Under the pieces are notes generated by a model that saw only the letters and a program-made list of their open reading frames with translations, was not told where the DNA came from and did no database searches. A stretch of DNA of 64,000 nt. Origin: Pseudoscardovia suis. GTDB lineage: Bacteria; Actinomycetota; Actinomycetes; Actinomycetales; Bifidobacteriaceae. The DNA is taken from contig NZ_PGFC01000002.1 in the NCBI RefSeq assembly GCF_002797875.1, forward strand, positions 62,001 through 126,000. The letters run 5' to 3'. The position numbers and the translations under genes were made by a program. Positions 1-8,816 of this stretch are shown here, piece by piece (the first letter of the stretch is position 1; each line of letters begins with the position of its first letter).

Positions 1-593
1 AGCTGCCAGAATGCGCCGAATACGAGTGTGTCAAACCATGGGTGCTGGTCCGTGCGGCTCGCCAATCCGTAGAACTCCAACAGTTGCCATTGGGTGTCTG
101 GATCCAGGTTGCCGGGGAATCTCAGCAGCAGGTATGGCGACCAGCATATGCAGATAATCGCAACATGGGCGGCAAACGGGTGGGATGCTCTGGTGGGTTG
201 GCGCTTCTCGCGACTGGTGTCGGTTGATGTGGGCTGCGACTGTTTGAATGAACGGTCAAGTGAACAAAAAACAACATGAAGCGATAGATATAGCACGGCG
301 ATAATCGCTAATGTCCATAATCCGGTGACCGGCCAATATGCGGAGTGCATATGCCATGTGTCGCCCGCGCTGAACACGCGGTGCACGTAATCGCCCCATG
401 CAATCGGCAAAGCTATGGCGATGGAGGTGACCAGCGCCCATGTGTCGCATCGCGTCGAGCGTGCAGTGGCTGCAGCGGCGGTAGGGGTCATCGGGGCTGC
501 AGGAGTGTTGCGGGCGTCATTAGAGTTGTTGAGCGATATGTGTTCGAAAACATGTTCAGATTGTTCACAGGTGTTTATGGCTTGAGTGTTCAT
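1..593 (-). CDS. Polytopic membrane protein, DUF6020-like (C-terminus cut by window edge)
   Basis: Reading the minus strand from the ATG at 593 gives 197 residues that run off the window. Residues 1-50 are hydrophilic and Ser/Thr/Ala-rich; hydrophobic segments lie at about 51-67, 85-103 and 140-152. After the third comes the motif LRFPGN..PDTQ, then HPWFDT. The same pattern (P-G-N, acidic residue, Gln, then His-Pro) recurs in the proteins at 8810-10666 and 10709-12754, so the three look like paralogues. I recall such proteins as DUF6020, function unknown; a GT-C-like glycan-transfer role is only inference. In-frame ATGs at 611 and 626 are alternatives; none has a convincing Shine-Dalgarno. 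It lies just downstream of the 844-residue membrane protein on the same strand, so co-transcription is likely. Confidence 0.75.
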   Translation of the reverse strand, partial: MNTQAINTCEQSEHVFEHISLNNSNDARNTPAAPMTPTAAAATARSTRCDTWALVTSIAIALPIAWGDYVHRVFSAGDTWHMHSAYWPVTGLWTLAIIAVLYLSLHVVFCSLDRSFKQSQPTSTDTSREKRQPTRASHPFAAHVAIICICWSPYLLLRFPGNLDPDTQWQLLEFYGLASRTDQHPWFDTLVFGAFWQ

Positions 594-657
594 ATGTGTG
601 TTTGTGTGCATATTGCGAACATCCATTGCCTGCGCCATCCGTCTACATGCCAGTCCG

Positions 658-3192
658 CTACATGCACAGTCCGGTGAACCAGCTGCGCACATAGGCATAC
701 AACACCGGATCGCGGTAGGTGAGGGCCTCATAGCGTCCCGGCGCAAAGAATCCAGCAAAGACCATGAACAAGCCAATCAACACCATCGCGGCAATCGTCG
801 CAGCGAATATGCGTGCCGGAGCCGTGGCGCATGTGGCTGTCACATCATCACGCCTGCCGTCCGGCCGAAGGGCCTCTTCCACGCAAGCGGCAACACAAAT
901 CGCCGCCAGCGCGATGAGATACGCGTAATCGCCGTAATAGCGGTTGTTCACGCCACCAATCGACGTATCAAACCACAGCGCCACAGCAGCCAGCGCCAGG
1001 CACAGCACAGTGAGCCCCCATACGCGGTGAGCCTTGAGCTGACGGCGCATCATCCAAAAGCCCAGAGCCAGCACGGTGAACGGTACAATCGCGAAGATGC
1101 CGCCCAACGACGGTTCGCAAGGCAGCGGCAGCGCGTTGTCGGTCGTCTGCACGAAGGGGAACCTGGGGCTGATGGCAATCGGTTGGAACAGTTGCACAAA
1201 CAATGCCGCCGCCATCAGGAACTTCGAGGGGCGCTGACTCGTCATGTCGAACGCCGTGAGGTTGTAATCCGAGCCGAAATCCAGCAGCGAGCCAAAGCGC
1301 GCGGCGTTGTAGCCGAGCAACGGCACGAGCACGATGAGTGCGCCGAGCGCCGCCGCCAGCGTAAGCCTCCAGCTGCTGCGCGAAAACAGCTGGCGCGTAT
1401 GGCGTATCTCGTCCCAGAAAATCGGCACTGCCAGCAGAAAAGCGATGGCGAACTGCGGCCGACTGCCCACGTTCATCGTCATGAGCACCGAACCTAGCAC
1501 CACGCGCCACGCGGAAAGTGCCGTGTTGCGGGGCTGCGTAGCAGCGGTGGCGGTGGTAGTTGCGGCAGCCGTAGTGGCGGCGGCAGTGGTGGTTGTTGCA
1601 TCGGTGCCCGTGGAAGCCGTGTCCGTGGAAGCCGCGACCGTGGCATCTGCGAATTTCGCAAGACCTGCCCATTCACCGCTCGCTGAATCACGCCGCGCGC
1701 TCACCCAAAAATACAGCGCCGCGGCGGTGAGCATCATGGACATCAGCATCGGAATGCCATAGAACGACGGGGCGAACACGTAATACCACATGCTGTTTGC
1801 CACCATGAGGGTCAGCGTGCACATCACCGCCAACGCCTGCGAGATATGGGGGAAATAGCGTGCTACGAATTTCGTAGCCAGCAGCGCGGCAAACACCGTG
1901 AAGCCCACCGACAGCAGCCATGACGCCGCCCACGTCGGCAGCCAATGCCCGGTGAGAGCCTCGAACGGTGCGAAGAGGAACACGGCAGGCAGCACGCCAA
2001 AGTAGCAGTAATACTTGCCTTGGAAGTAGGCGTGATCCCAGTAATACACGGCGCCGGTGCTGCGGTTCAGCGCCTGCCGCTGCGAGAAGTCATAAGGATT
2101 GCTCATCGCCTGCAGCGAATTGTCAACCTGCAGGTCAAGCCATGTGTGCCCATGGAGCAGCGCATCGCCGAGACGCTGGTATTGCAACGGATCGAACCAG
2201 TGCTGGAATCCCCAGCCGAAGCTCACGCCTTGGCCCACGAACGCGCCACCGGTCATCTGGCTGACCGCGAGCAGCACCAGCGACTGCACGGCAATGAGGG
2301 AGCCGACCGCCATTTTGTGACCGCGGCTGGAGACGTCCAAGCGCCTGCGCCACAGCACAGAGCCAGGGCGCAGGCAGATGAGGAATGCTGCAATCGCCAG
2401 CATGATGAGCACGCGCAGCGGCGAATAAAACATCGGCACCGTGGGATTGAGCTCAAACGACGCTAGGCTCACCGTGGAGCCGGCGGTTTCTTGGCTGAAG
2501 CTGATGCGCAGCCACGTGCTCGTGCGGTTGTCGGCGCTTTTCTGCCCGGCGAGGATGTATTGCGTGGAGGGCAGCTTCGTGTAGGTGAGCGTGCGCTCAT
2601 TGTCGGTCCACACGCCTGCGCCTAGGTCGCGCCATGAGATGTCGTCGGTCTCGCTTGAGGTGGCGTCGCTCGACGTGTAGAACTCCACTGTGGTGCTTTC
2701 CCACCCTTGCGAATCAGGCACCAGCCGGATGCTGTGCAATTCCGCCGCGCCGCCGGTCTTGGCATCGCTGATGGGAATGTCAATCGTGGCTGTGTCCGGA
2801 TCGCTCACCGTGAACGTGCCGGTGGCGCTGGTCGCCCGAGTGCCATCCGCGGAGGTGAGGCCCGCCCCGATCACTGCTGTGCCGGTCTGGATGCTGGGCG
2901 TGTGTAGCGTGCGCCAATGCGCCAGATTGAAAACGCCGACTTCCATGACGGCGATGATGGCGATGGCAATGATCCACAGGATGGCAGTGTGCATGCGCGG
3001 GCCCACGCGGTGCAGCTTGCTGCTGCGAGCGGCGGCGTCTGTGGTGGCAGCCGTGGCGGCATCTGTAGCGACGTCTGCGGCGGCTTTTGCGGCAGCGCTT
3101 CCCGACGTGGCGCGTTCTGCCGAAGCAGCGCGTGAAGCATCACCTTGCGAAGCGGTGCTGAGTGATGTCTGTGGATTCCTCGGGAGATTCAT
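658..3192 (-). CDS. Large polytopic membrane protein, possible GT-C-type glycosyltransferase
   Basis: This 844-residue protein has an Ala/Ser/Thr-rich N-terminal tail (about 1-70), one membrane segment, then an extracytoplasmic beta-rich region (about 100-255) and roughly ten further membrane segments. The conserved-looking stretch DHAYFQGKYYCYFGVLP (about residue 390) is of the kind seen in large actinobacterial and lactobacillar membrane glycosyltransferases of GT39/GT-C style. A Thr/Ala low-complexity insert lies near residues 520-560. I chose the ATG at 3192 because AAGGAG sits four bases upstream; a longer reading from 3237 has no ribosome site. It is followed by another membrane protein on the same strand. 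The glycosyltransferase role is inferred from architecture and from the nearby glycan locus; no catalytic motif is certain. Confidence 0.75.
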   Translation of the reverse strand: MNLPRNPQTSLSTASQGDASRAASAERATSGSAAAKAAADVATDAATAATTDAAARSSKLHRVGPRMHTAILWIIAIAIIAVMEVGVFNLAHWRTLHTPSIQTGTAVIGAGLTSADGTRATSATGTFTVSDPDTATIDIPISDAKTGGAAELHSIRLVPDSQGWESTTVEFYTSSDATSSETDDISWRDLGAGVWTDNERTLTYTKLPSTQYILAGQKSADNRTSTWLRISFSQETAGSTVSLASFELNPTVPMFYSPLRVLIMLAIAAFLICLRPGSVLWRRRLDVSSRGHKMAVGSLIAVQSLVLLAVSQMTGGAFVGQGVSFGWGFQHWFDPLQYQRLGDALLHGHTWLDLQVDNSLQAMSNPYDFSQRQALNRSTGAVYYWDHAYFQGKYYCYFGVLPAVFLFAPFEALTGHWLPTWAASWLLSVGFTVFAALLATKFVARYFPHISQALAVMCTLTLMVANSMWYYVFAPSFYGIPMLMSMMLTAAALYFWVSARRDSASGEWAGLAKFADATVAASTDTASTGTDATTTTAAATTAAATTTATAATQPRNTALSAWRVVLGSVLMTMNVGSRPQFAIAFLLAVPIFWDEIRHTRQLFSRSSWRLTLAAALGALIVLVPLLGYNAARFGSLLDFGSDYNLTAFDMTSQRPSKFLMAAALFVQLFQPIAISPRFPFVQTTDNALPLPCEPSLGGIFAIVPFTVLALGFWMMRRQLKAHRVWGLTVLCLALAAVALWFDTSIGGVNNRYYGDYAYLIALAAICVAACVEEALRPDGRRDDVTATCATAPARIFAATIAAMVLIGLFMVFAGFFAPGRYEALTYRDPVLYAYVRSWFTGLCM

Positions 3193-3421
3193 GGGGCTCC
3201 TTGCCAATTGCCTGCGGCCGGTGCATGTGCGCGGCATATGAGCGGCGTGCCTGCGCCGGCCTTCCGTCTGTACCGTACCATTGACGCTCGAATGGCGGGC
3301 GAGGTTGCGGGTATGGCGCTAGCGTTCATGCGAGTGGCGGCGTTTGCCGGTATGTGGTGCCGGCGTCCCTGCGGGCGGTGACATTTGTGCGGTTGTGTCG
3401 GCATTCATCGATATGCGGCGG

Positions 3422-3427
3422 TAGAGT
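3422..3427 (+). promoter_or_regulatory. -10 box for the amino-acid permease, probably leaderless
   Basis: TAGAGT lies nine bases before the ATG at 3437 and no Shine-Dalgarno is present between them. This spacing suggests transcription starting at or within a few bases of the start codon. The rest of 3193-3421 shows nothing else recognisable. Confidence 0.35.
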
Positions 3428-3436
3428 GCCATTATT

Positions 3437-5014
3437 ATGTCTTCTCATTCTTCTGTGCACGAGTCGTCTGATACCGCGGCCAATGCAGCGGCTGTCACCA
3501 ATACCACCGGCACCAATACCGCCAATACCGCTGGCGCCGGCACCAGTGCCGACCTCGCCGACCTTGACGCATCCAACTCCATGAAACGCGGCCTCAAGAA
3601 CCGCCACGTGCAGTTCATCGCCATCGGCGGCACCATCGGCACCGGCCTGTTCCTTGGTTCCGGGCGGTCCATCAGCCTCACCGGCCCCAGCATCATCTTC
3701 GTATACATCGCCGTGGGCGCCATCATGTTCCTGCTCATGCGCGCCATCGGCGAACTCATGTACCGCGACCCCAGCCAGCACACCTTCATCAACTTCATCC
3801 ACCGCTACCTGGGCTACGGATGGGGCAAGTTCGCCGGATGGTCATACTGGATCGTGCTCGTGCTGCTCGGCATGACCGAAATCACCGCCGTCAGCACGTA
3901 TTTCGTCACGTTCTTCGCCACGTTCGGCATCGACCTCGCCGCATGGAAGTGGCTCATCGAACTGGGATTCCTCGTCGTGCTCACAGGGGTGAACCTCATC
4001 GCCGTCGAAGTGTTCGGCGAAGTCGAATTCTGGTTCTCGATGATCAAGATCACGCTCATCATCGCCATGATCGCCACCGCTATCGTCATGGTCATCGTGG
4101 GATACCACTACAACTCCGTGTCGGTGCCCGGGCAGGACCATCCCTCGCTCGCCGGCACAGCCAGCCTGCACAACCTCGTTGATAATTTCCAGATCGCGCC
4201 GAACGGTTGGCTCGCATTCCTCATGAGCTTCCAGATGGTGTTTTTCGCTTACGAGATGATTGAATTCGTGGGCGTGACGGTTTCCGAAACGCGCAATCCG
4301 CGCACAGTGCTGCCCAAGGCCATCAACGAGATAATCATGCGCGTGCTGATTTTCTATGTGGGAGCGCTCGCGGCGATCATGGTGATTGTGCCGTGGCGCA
4401 GCTTCCAGCCGAATGCGGATGGTTCGTTCGCATCGCCGTTTATCATGGTGTTTCGTTTCGCGGGGCTGAACTGGGCGTCGGCGCTCGTGTTCTTCGTGGT
4501 GATCACCGCCGCCGCCAGCGCCCTGAACTCGCTGCTGTATTCGGCAGGGCGCCACTTGTATCAGCTTGCGCAGGATTCCCCGTCGCCCACCTTGGGCAAG
4601 CTCGGCGTTGTGTCGCGCCGGCAGGTGCCTGCGCGCGCCATCGTGGCGTCGGCGGCGTTGATCGTGCTGTCGCCGATCGTCAACGCGATTCCAGGCGTGA
4701 AAGGTGCGTTCGTGCTGTTTTCATCCGCGTCGAGCGCGGTGATTCTGTTCATTTACATCCTCACGATGGTGGCACATCGCCGGTATCGGCGCAGTGTCGA
4801 CTTCATGCCGGATGGCTTTGTGATGCCCGCATGGCGGGTGACGAACACGCTGGCGATTGCGTTTTTCGTGTTCATTTACGTGACGCTGTTCCTGGATTCT
4901 TCAACGCGCGGCCCGGCGATTGCCGGCGTCGTGTGGCTGGTGGTGTTTGGCGGGTATTGCGTGCTGCGCGAACACTGGCAGGAGCGTCCGCTGCGCCGTG
5001 CCGCGAGGCGGTAA
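3437..5014 (+). CDS. Amino-acid permease, APC superfamily (AAT family)
   Basis: A 525-residue proton-coupled amino-acid importer. After a 45-residue Thr/Asn/Ala-rich cytoplasmic tail comes the family hallmark KRGLKNRHVQFIAIGGTIGTGLF (consensus helix 1, about residues 49-72), followed by about twelve membrane helices. Helix 8 contains a typical SALNSLLYSAGRHLY-like segment near residue 365. The family includes CycA, AnsP, LysP and aromatic-amino-acid permeases; the substrate cannot be chosen from sequence. The gene stands alone, converging on tRNA-Ser. The C-terminus ends in basic residues. The N-terminal tail is longer than usual for the family, but no internal ATG has a better context. Confidence 0.9.
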   Translation: MSSHSSVHESSDTAANAAAVTNTTGTNTANTAGAGTSADLADLDASNSMKRGLKNRHVQFIAIGGTIGTGLFLGSGRSISLTGPSIIFVYIAVGAIMFLLMRAIGELMYRDPSQHTFINFIHRYLGYGWGKFAGWSYWIVLVLLGMTEITAVSTYFVTFFATFGIDLAAWKWLIELGFLVVLTGVNLIAVEVFGEVEFWFSMIKITLIIAMIATAIVMVIVGYHYNSVSVPGQDHPSLAGTASLHNLVDNFQIAPNGWLAFLMSFQMVFFAYEMIEFVGVTVSETRNPRTVLPKAINEIIMRVLIFYVGALAAIMVIVPWRSFQPNADGSFASPFIMVFRFAGLNWASALVFFVVITAAASALNSLLYSAGRHLYQLAQDSPSPTLGKLGVVSRRQVPARAIVASAALIVLSPIVNAIPGVKGAFVLFSSASSAVILFIYILTMVAHRRYRRSVDFMPDGFVMPAWRVTNTLAIAFFVFIYVTLFLDSSTRGPAIAGVVWLVVFGGYCVLREHWQERPLRRAARR

Positions 5015-5023
5015 GCGAGAAAC

Positions 5024-5061
5024 AAAAAGCCGGAAGGCTTGGCGTTCCAAGCTTTCCGGCT
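5024..5061 (-). terminator. Rho-independent terminator of tRNA-Ser
   Basis: A 15-bp stem (AGCCGGAA GGCTTGG paired across a CGTT loop) is followed on the minus strand by a T-run. It lies directly after the tRNA-Ser 3' end and also faces the end of the permease gene. Confidence 0.8.
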
Positions 5062-5063
5062 GA

Positions 5064-5151
5064 TGGCGGAGGATACGAGATTTGAACTCGTGAGGGCTTG
5101 CACCCAACACGCTTTCCAAGCGTGCGCCATAGACCACTAGGCGAATCCTCC
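5064..5151 (-). tRNA. tRNA-Ser (GGA anticodon)
   Basis: The minus strand gives a class II tRNA. The acceptor stem is GGAGGAT paired with ATCCTCC, the discriminator is G, and CCA is encoded at 5064-5066. The anticodon stem-loop carries GGA (stem CACGC/GCGTG), followed by a variable arm and a T-loop containing GTTCAAATC. It reads UCC and UCU serine codons. Confidence 0.93.
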
Positions 5152-5435
5152 ATTAACTTATTTAAGTTATTGCTGACCGCTTCGCAACTTCACAGTCGCT
5201 CGGCAAGCAACTTGATAAAGATACCGCACATTCCCTGATTGCGCAACCGCGTGTCGCGATGTCGCACGGGTACGGCTGCCCGCCCGGTCTTGCGTCCGTC
5301 CATGAATCTCCCAGCCTCGGTCAGTGCCATTGCACGCTCGAAGACGTCAGACAGTCGGTTCTGTATACTATCAGGCAGAATCAGGACTGGTCCTTGTACG
5401 GTGTGTGCGCAGTCATGTGAGAAAGTGAGCGAAAA

Positions 5436-8400
5436 ATGTCCGAAGCGTCTCAGGAAGCACAAAAGATTCGGCTCTTTGTCTCGTGCCATAAACAAGGGAT
5501 CCATTTCCCCAAGAACTCCTTACTGGTCCCTATTCATGTGGGTGCTGCATTGTCGCAAGTGACGCTTGACGGTGTGCAGCGCGATGATGAGGGCGATTCC
5601 ATTTCGGAGAAAAATAAATCGTATTGCGAACTCACAGGGCAGTACTGGGCCTGGAAGAACACAGATGCGGATTACTACGGTTTTCTGCACTATCGTCGGT
5701 ATTTCAACTTCACCGAGCATGAACTGCCCATTCATCATGAACCCTTCATTTTTGGCGATGTCGTATTTGAACACAACGACGACGCGACGTTGCGCCAGAT
5801 TGGGTTTGAAGAAGAGAATATGCGAAAGGTGATAGAAGCCCATGATTTCATCGCTCCTACACCTATCGAGACGCCAGACCACGCAACAGTTTATGAGCAA
5901 TATTGCACGTCGGTAGGCCATCACATTGAAGATCTGGATACGTGTCTGGCGATTATCCGAACTGATTTCCCCCAGATTTGGAGAAGCGCTAAAAAATACC
6001 TGTCTCAGACAAAGGTATACGCATGCAATATGTTCGTGATGCGAAAAGATTTGTTCAACGACTATTGCAACTTCCTGTTCTCCGTACTTGCGAAGCATGA
6101 GCAACTCCGTGACATTTCTCACTACACGGCCGTCGGCAGACGAGTTTCGGGATACCTGGGTGAGCGTCTATGCGGCATTTATTTGCAGTATCTGTATGAT
6201 TCCGGATACAACGGAATTGATTTGCAGCGTGTGTACTTCCGCGATCCTGGCGAACATTCCGACGGCGCCGTTGGCAGCAAGGCAGTTACGGCAAATGGCG
6301 GCGTTCAGCCTTCCCTCCGCTTGTCTCACACCACGCGAGGGACCGGGAAGTCATATTCATTGGTCTCGGTTGATGATTCATTGCGGCCGTGCCATCTCGT
6401 TGCCACTGCAAAAAATGAGAAGGGTAATTCGCTTCCCGTAAAAATCATCAAGACGCAGTGGGGGAACGTCCTCGTTGCGGCGCTGATACTGGGCAAGCAA
6501 ACGGTTACCATTCAGGCGAAGAAAGGGAAGCGGGTACTCCTGTCGCAAGATTTCGTACTGCATCCTGAGCGAATCAAGCGGGAGTCGCGTTTGCATACGT
6601 TGCGGCATGATCCCCTTGCTATGAATATTCGTCGATGCGACGAAAAGATGATGCTCAATGATGTTCAGGTCGTCATTGATCAGATCAGTGCGGATGTGGA
6701 TGGCTCCGACATCGTTCACGGGCATGTATCCATTCCTCAGGTTGGTTTGCATTCCGATCCCCATGAGTTCGTGGAAATAAACGTCATGGGGAACTCCGGT
6801 GTGCCTTTTGGCATTACGGATTGGGTGTGCATGGGCGATCGGATTGAGGACGAAAAAGAGCTGCCCGGATTGCGGGTGCGCACGGTGTCTTATTCGGTGA
6901 AAGTGCCAACCGGCTCGACCTTCTATATTCAGGCGAGTTTCCCGGACTCTGACGCTGCGGACGGATTCCAATATTGTGATGTAGCGATGGCCACCCGACT
7001 GCGAGCACAGTGGAACGCAATGACGGAACCTGCTTGCAAGGCGCCGTCATATGATTCGTGGTTCCGCTCACAGCACCGTGCATCAGCGGAAGAGATCGAA
7101 ATGCAGCGGCATATTCATTTCGATGTGGAACCGACCTATTCCATCATTGTTCCGTTGTACAAGACCCCTATCAGCTTCTTCAGAGATATGGCGAATTCCG
7201 TGCTTCGACAGAGCTATCCTCGCTGGGAATTGGTTCTTGTCAATGCGTCCCCGGAGGATGACGCCTTGAGGGGCCAGGTGGCCAGTCTCTGCGAGCACGA
7301 TAAGCGAGTTCGTTGCGTTGAGCTTTCTGAAAATAAAGGAATCACTCTCAACACCAATGAGGGTATTACTGCGGCAACGGGGGATTTCCTGTGCTTCCTC
7401 GACCATGATGATTTTCTCGAGCCCGATGCCCTGTATAGATATACGCTTGCGATCAATGACCGCCCTGACACGGATATGCTCTATTGCGATGAGGATAAGT
7501 TCGATAACGGTCGTTATCGTGAGCCGTTCTTTAAGACAGAGTGGAATCCTGACCTGTTAATCGGGATGAACTATGTATGCCACTTCTTGACGGTGCGCAA
7601 ATCAATTGTTGATTCTCTTACGCTTCCCGAAGCGGAATACGATGGTTCGCAGGATTGGCATATGACATTCCGCGTCGGCGAAAAGGCGCGTCACGTATGC
7701 CATGTTCCTAAGGTCCTCTACCACTGGCGCGTCCATAAGAATTCCACCGCACAAAACGCTGAACAGAAGGAATACACGCTTGATTCAAGCAAGCTGGCGG
7801 TGGAAACCCATCTGCAGCGATTGGGCATCAAGGGCGAAGTCGTCGAATCCCCGATTGCGCCGCGTCGTTTTCTGGTGAAGTATGACCTGGCGCCATTTGC
7901 GAAGCATCCGCAGCAAAAAGAAGACACGGCCAAGGATATTGATGTGACATATGGCGAGCCGTTTGTGTCCATCGTGATTCCTAACAAAGACTCGGTCAAA
8001 GTGCTCCATCGCTGCCTGATGTCGATTCGCAAACTGACGACATACCATCATTATGAGATTGTCGTTGTCGAAAATAACAGCAGTGAGGAAGAGACCTTCC
8101 AGTATTATCGCGATATTGAGAAGGCGGATGAGCGCATCCATGTCGTTTACGATCGCGATGTGGAAGGCTTTAACTTCTCTCAAATCGTCAACTTCGGCGT
8201 GAAGAATTCGCATGGCGACTATATCGTTTTGCTGAATAATGATACTGAAATTATCACGCCGGAATGGATTCAGGAATTGCTGGGGCCCTGCACCCGCGAG
8301 GATGTTGGCGTCACCGGCGCCAAGTTGCTATTCCCGGATGACACCATCCAACATGTTGGTATAACCTGCGGTCCTTCTGGCCCTGGTCACCTGTATTATC

Positions 8401-8816
8401 AGATGCCTTATCGCAACACAGGCAATTTTGAAGAGACAATTGTCGCTCATGACGTGGCGGCAGTGACCGGCGCCTGCATGATGGTATCCCGAAAGCTCTA
8501 TGACGCGGTCGGTGGATATGACGAAGATTTGGCTGTGAATTACAACGACGTGGATTTCTGCCTTCGCGTGCAGAAGGCTGGAAAACTCGTGGCGGTATGC
8601 CCCACTGCGATGCTCCGTCATTATGAATCGGTATCGCGCGGTCCGGAGACGGAGGGTGCGAAGGCCCTTCGCTTCCAGCGGGAACGAGGGCAATTCATGG
8701 AACGTTGGCCTGAAGCCTTTAACGTCAAGACTGCGCCGATGGCAAATCCCAATCTGGTATTTGGAAACATTTACCAGATCCTCGATACCTTCCAGCCCAA
8801 GAGAGTTCAATGGTAA
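5436..8816 (+). CDS. Three-domain glycosyltransferase: DUF4422 + GT2 + GT2
   Basis: 1126 residues with three glycosyltransferase-like modules. The N-terminal DUF4422 region (about 8-260) shows SCHKQ and the block YWAWKNTDADYYGFLHYRRY. The first GT2 domain begins at about 568 (YSIIVPLYKTP) and has the nucleotide-sugar/metal motif FLDHDDFLEPD near 655. The second begins at about 843 (VSIVIPNKDS), with LLNNDTEI near 931, GACMMVSR near 1011 and NDVDFC near 1035. The region 270-560 is unassigned and may be a beta-rich spacer. It probably adds several sugars during surface-polysaccharide assembly on the cytoplasmic face. It opens a lower-GC four-gene run (to 13151), and its stop overlaps the next start. 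The donor sugars are unknown. Confidence 0.87.
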   Translation: MSEASQEAQKIRLFVSCHKQGIHFPKNSLLVPIHVGAALSQVTLDGVQRDDEGDSISEKNKSYCELTGQYWAWKNTDADYYGFLHYRRYFNFTEHELPIHHEPFIFGDVVFEHNDDATLRQIGFEEENMRKVIEAHDFIAPTPIETPDHATVYEQYCTSVGHHIEDLDTCLAIIRTDFPQIWRSAKKYLSQTKVYACNMFVMRKDLFNDYCNFLFSVLAKHEQLRDISHYTAVGRRVSGYLGERLCGIYLQYLYDSGYNGIDLQRVYFRDPGEHSDGAVGSKAVTANGGVQPSLRLSHTTRGTGKSYSLVSVDDSLRPCHLVATAKNEKGNSLPVKIIKTQWGNVLVAALILGKQTVTIQAKKGKRVLLSQDFVLHPERIKRESRLHTLRHDPLAMNIRRCDEKMMLNDVQVVIDQISADVDGSDIVHGHVSIPQVGLHSDPHEFVEINVMGNSGVPFGITDWVCMGDRIEDEKELPGLRVRTVSYSVKVPTGSTFYIQASFPDSDAADGFQYCDVAMATRLRAQWNAMTEPACKAPSYDSWFRSQHRASAEEIEMQRHIHFDVEPTYSIIVPLYKTPISFFRDMANSVLRQSYPRWELVLVNASPEDDALRGQVASLCEHDKRVRCVELSENKGITLNTNEGITAATGDFLCFLDHDDFLEPDALYRYTLAINDRPDTDMLYCDEDKFDNGRYREPFFKTEWNPDLLIGMNYVCHFLTVRKSIVDSLTLPEAEYDGSQDWHMTFRVGEKARHVCHVPKVLYHWRVHKNSTAQNAEQKEYTLDSSKLAVETHLQRLGIKGEVVESPIAPRRFLVKYDLAPFAKHPQQKEDTAKDIDVTYGEPFVSIVIPNKDSVKVLHRCLMSIRKLTTYHHYEIVVVENNSSEEETFQYYRDIEKADERIHVVYDRDVEGFNFSQIVNFGVKNSHGDYIVLLNNDTEIITPEWIQELLGPCTREDVGVTGAKLLFPDDTIQHVGITCGPSGPGHLYYQMPYRNTGNFEETIVAHDVAAVTGACMMVSRKLYDAVGGYDEDLAVNYNDVDFCLRVQKAGKLVAVCPTAMLRHYESVSRGPETEGAKALRFQRERGQFMERWPEAFNVKTAPMANPNLVFGNIYQILDTFQPKRVQW

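Noticed and set aside
586-1497. 303-codon plus-strand ORF opposite the large membrane protein
   Set aside because: His/Arg/Gln-rich shadow; the minus-strand protein has membrane segments and a ribosome site.
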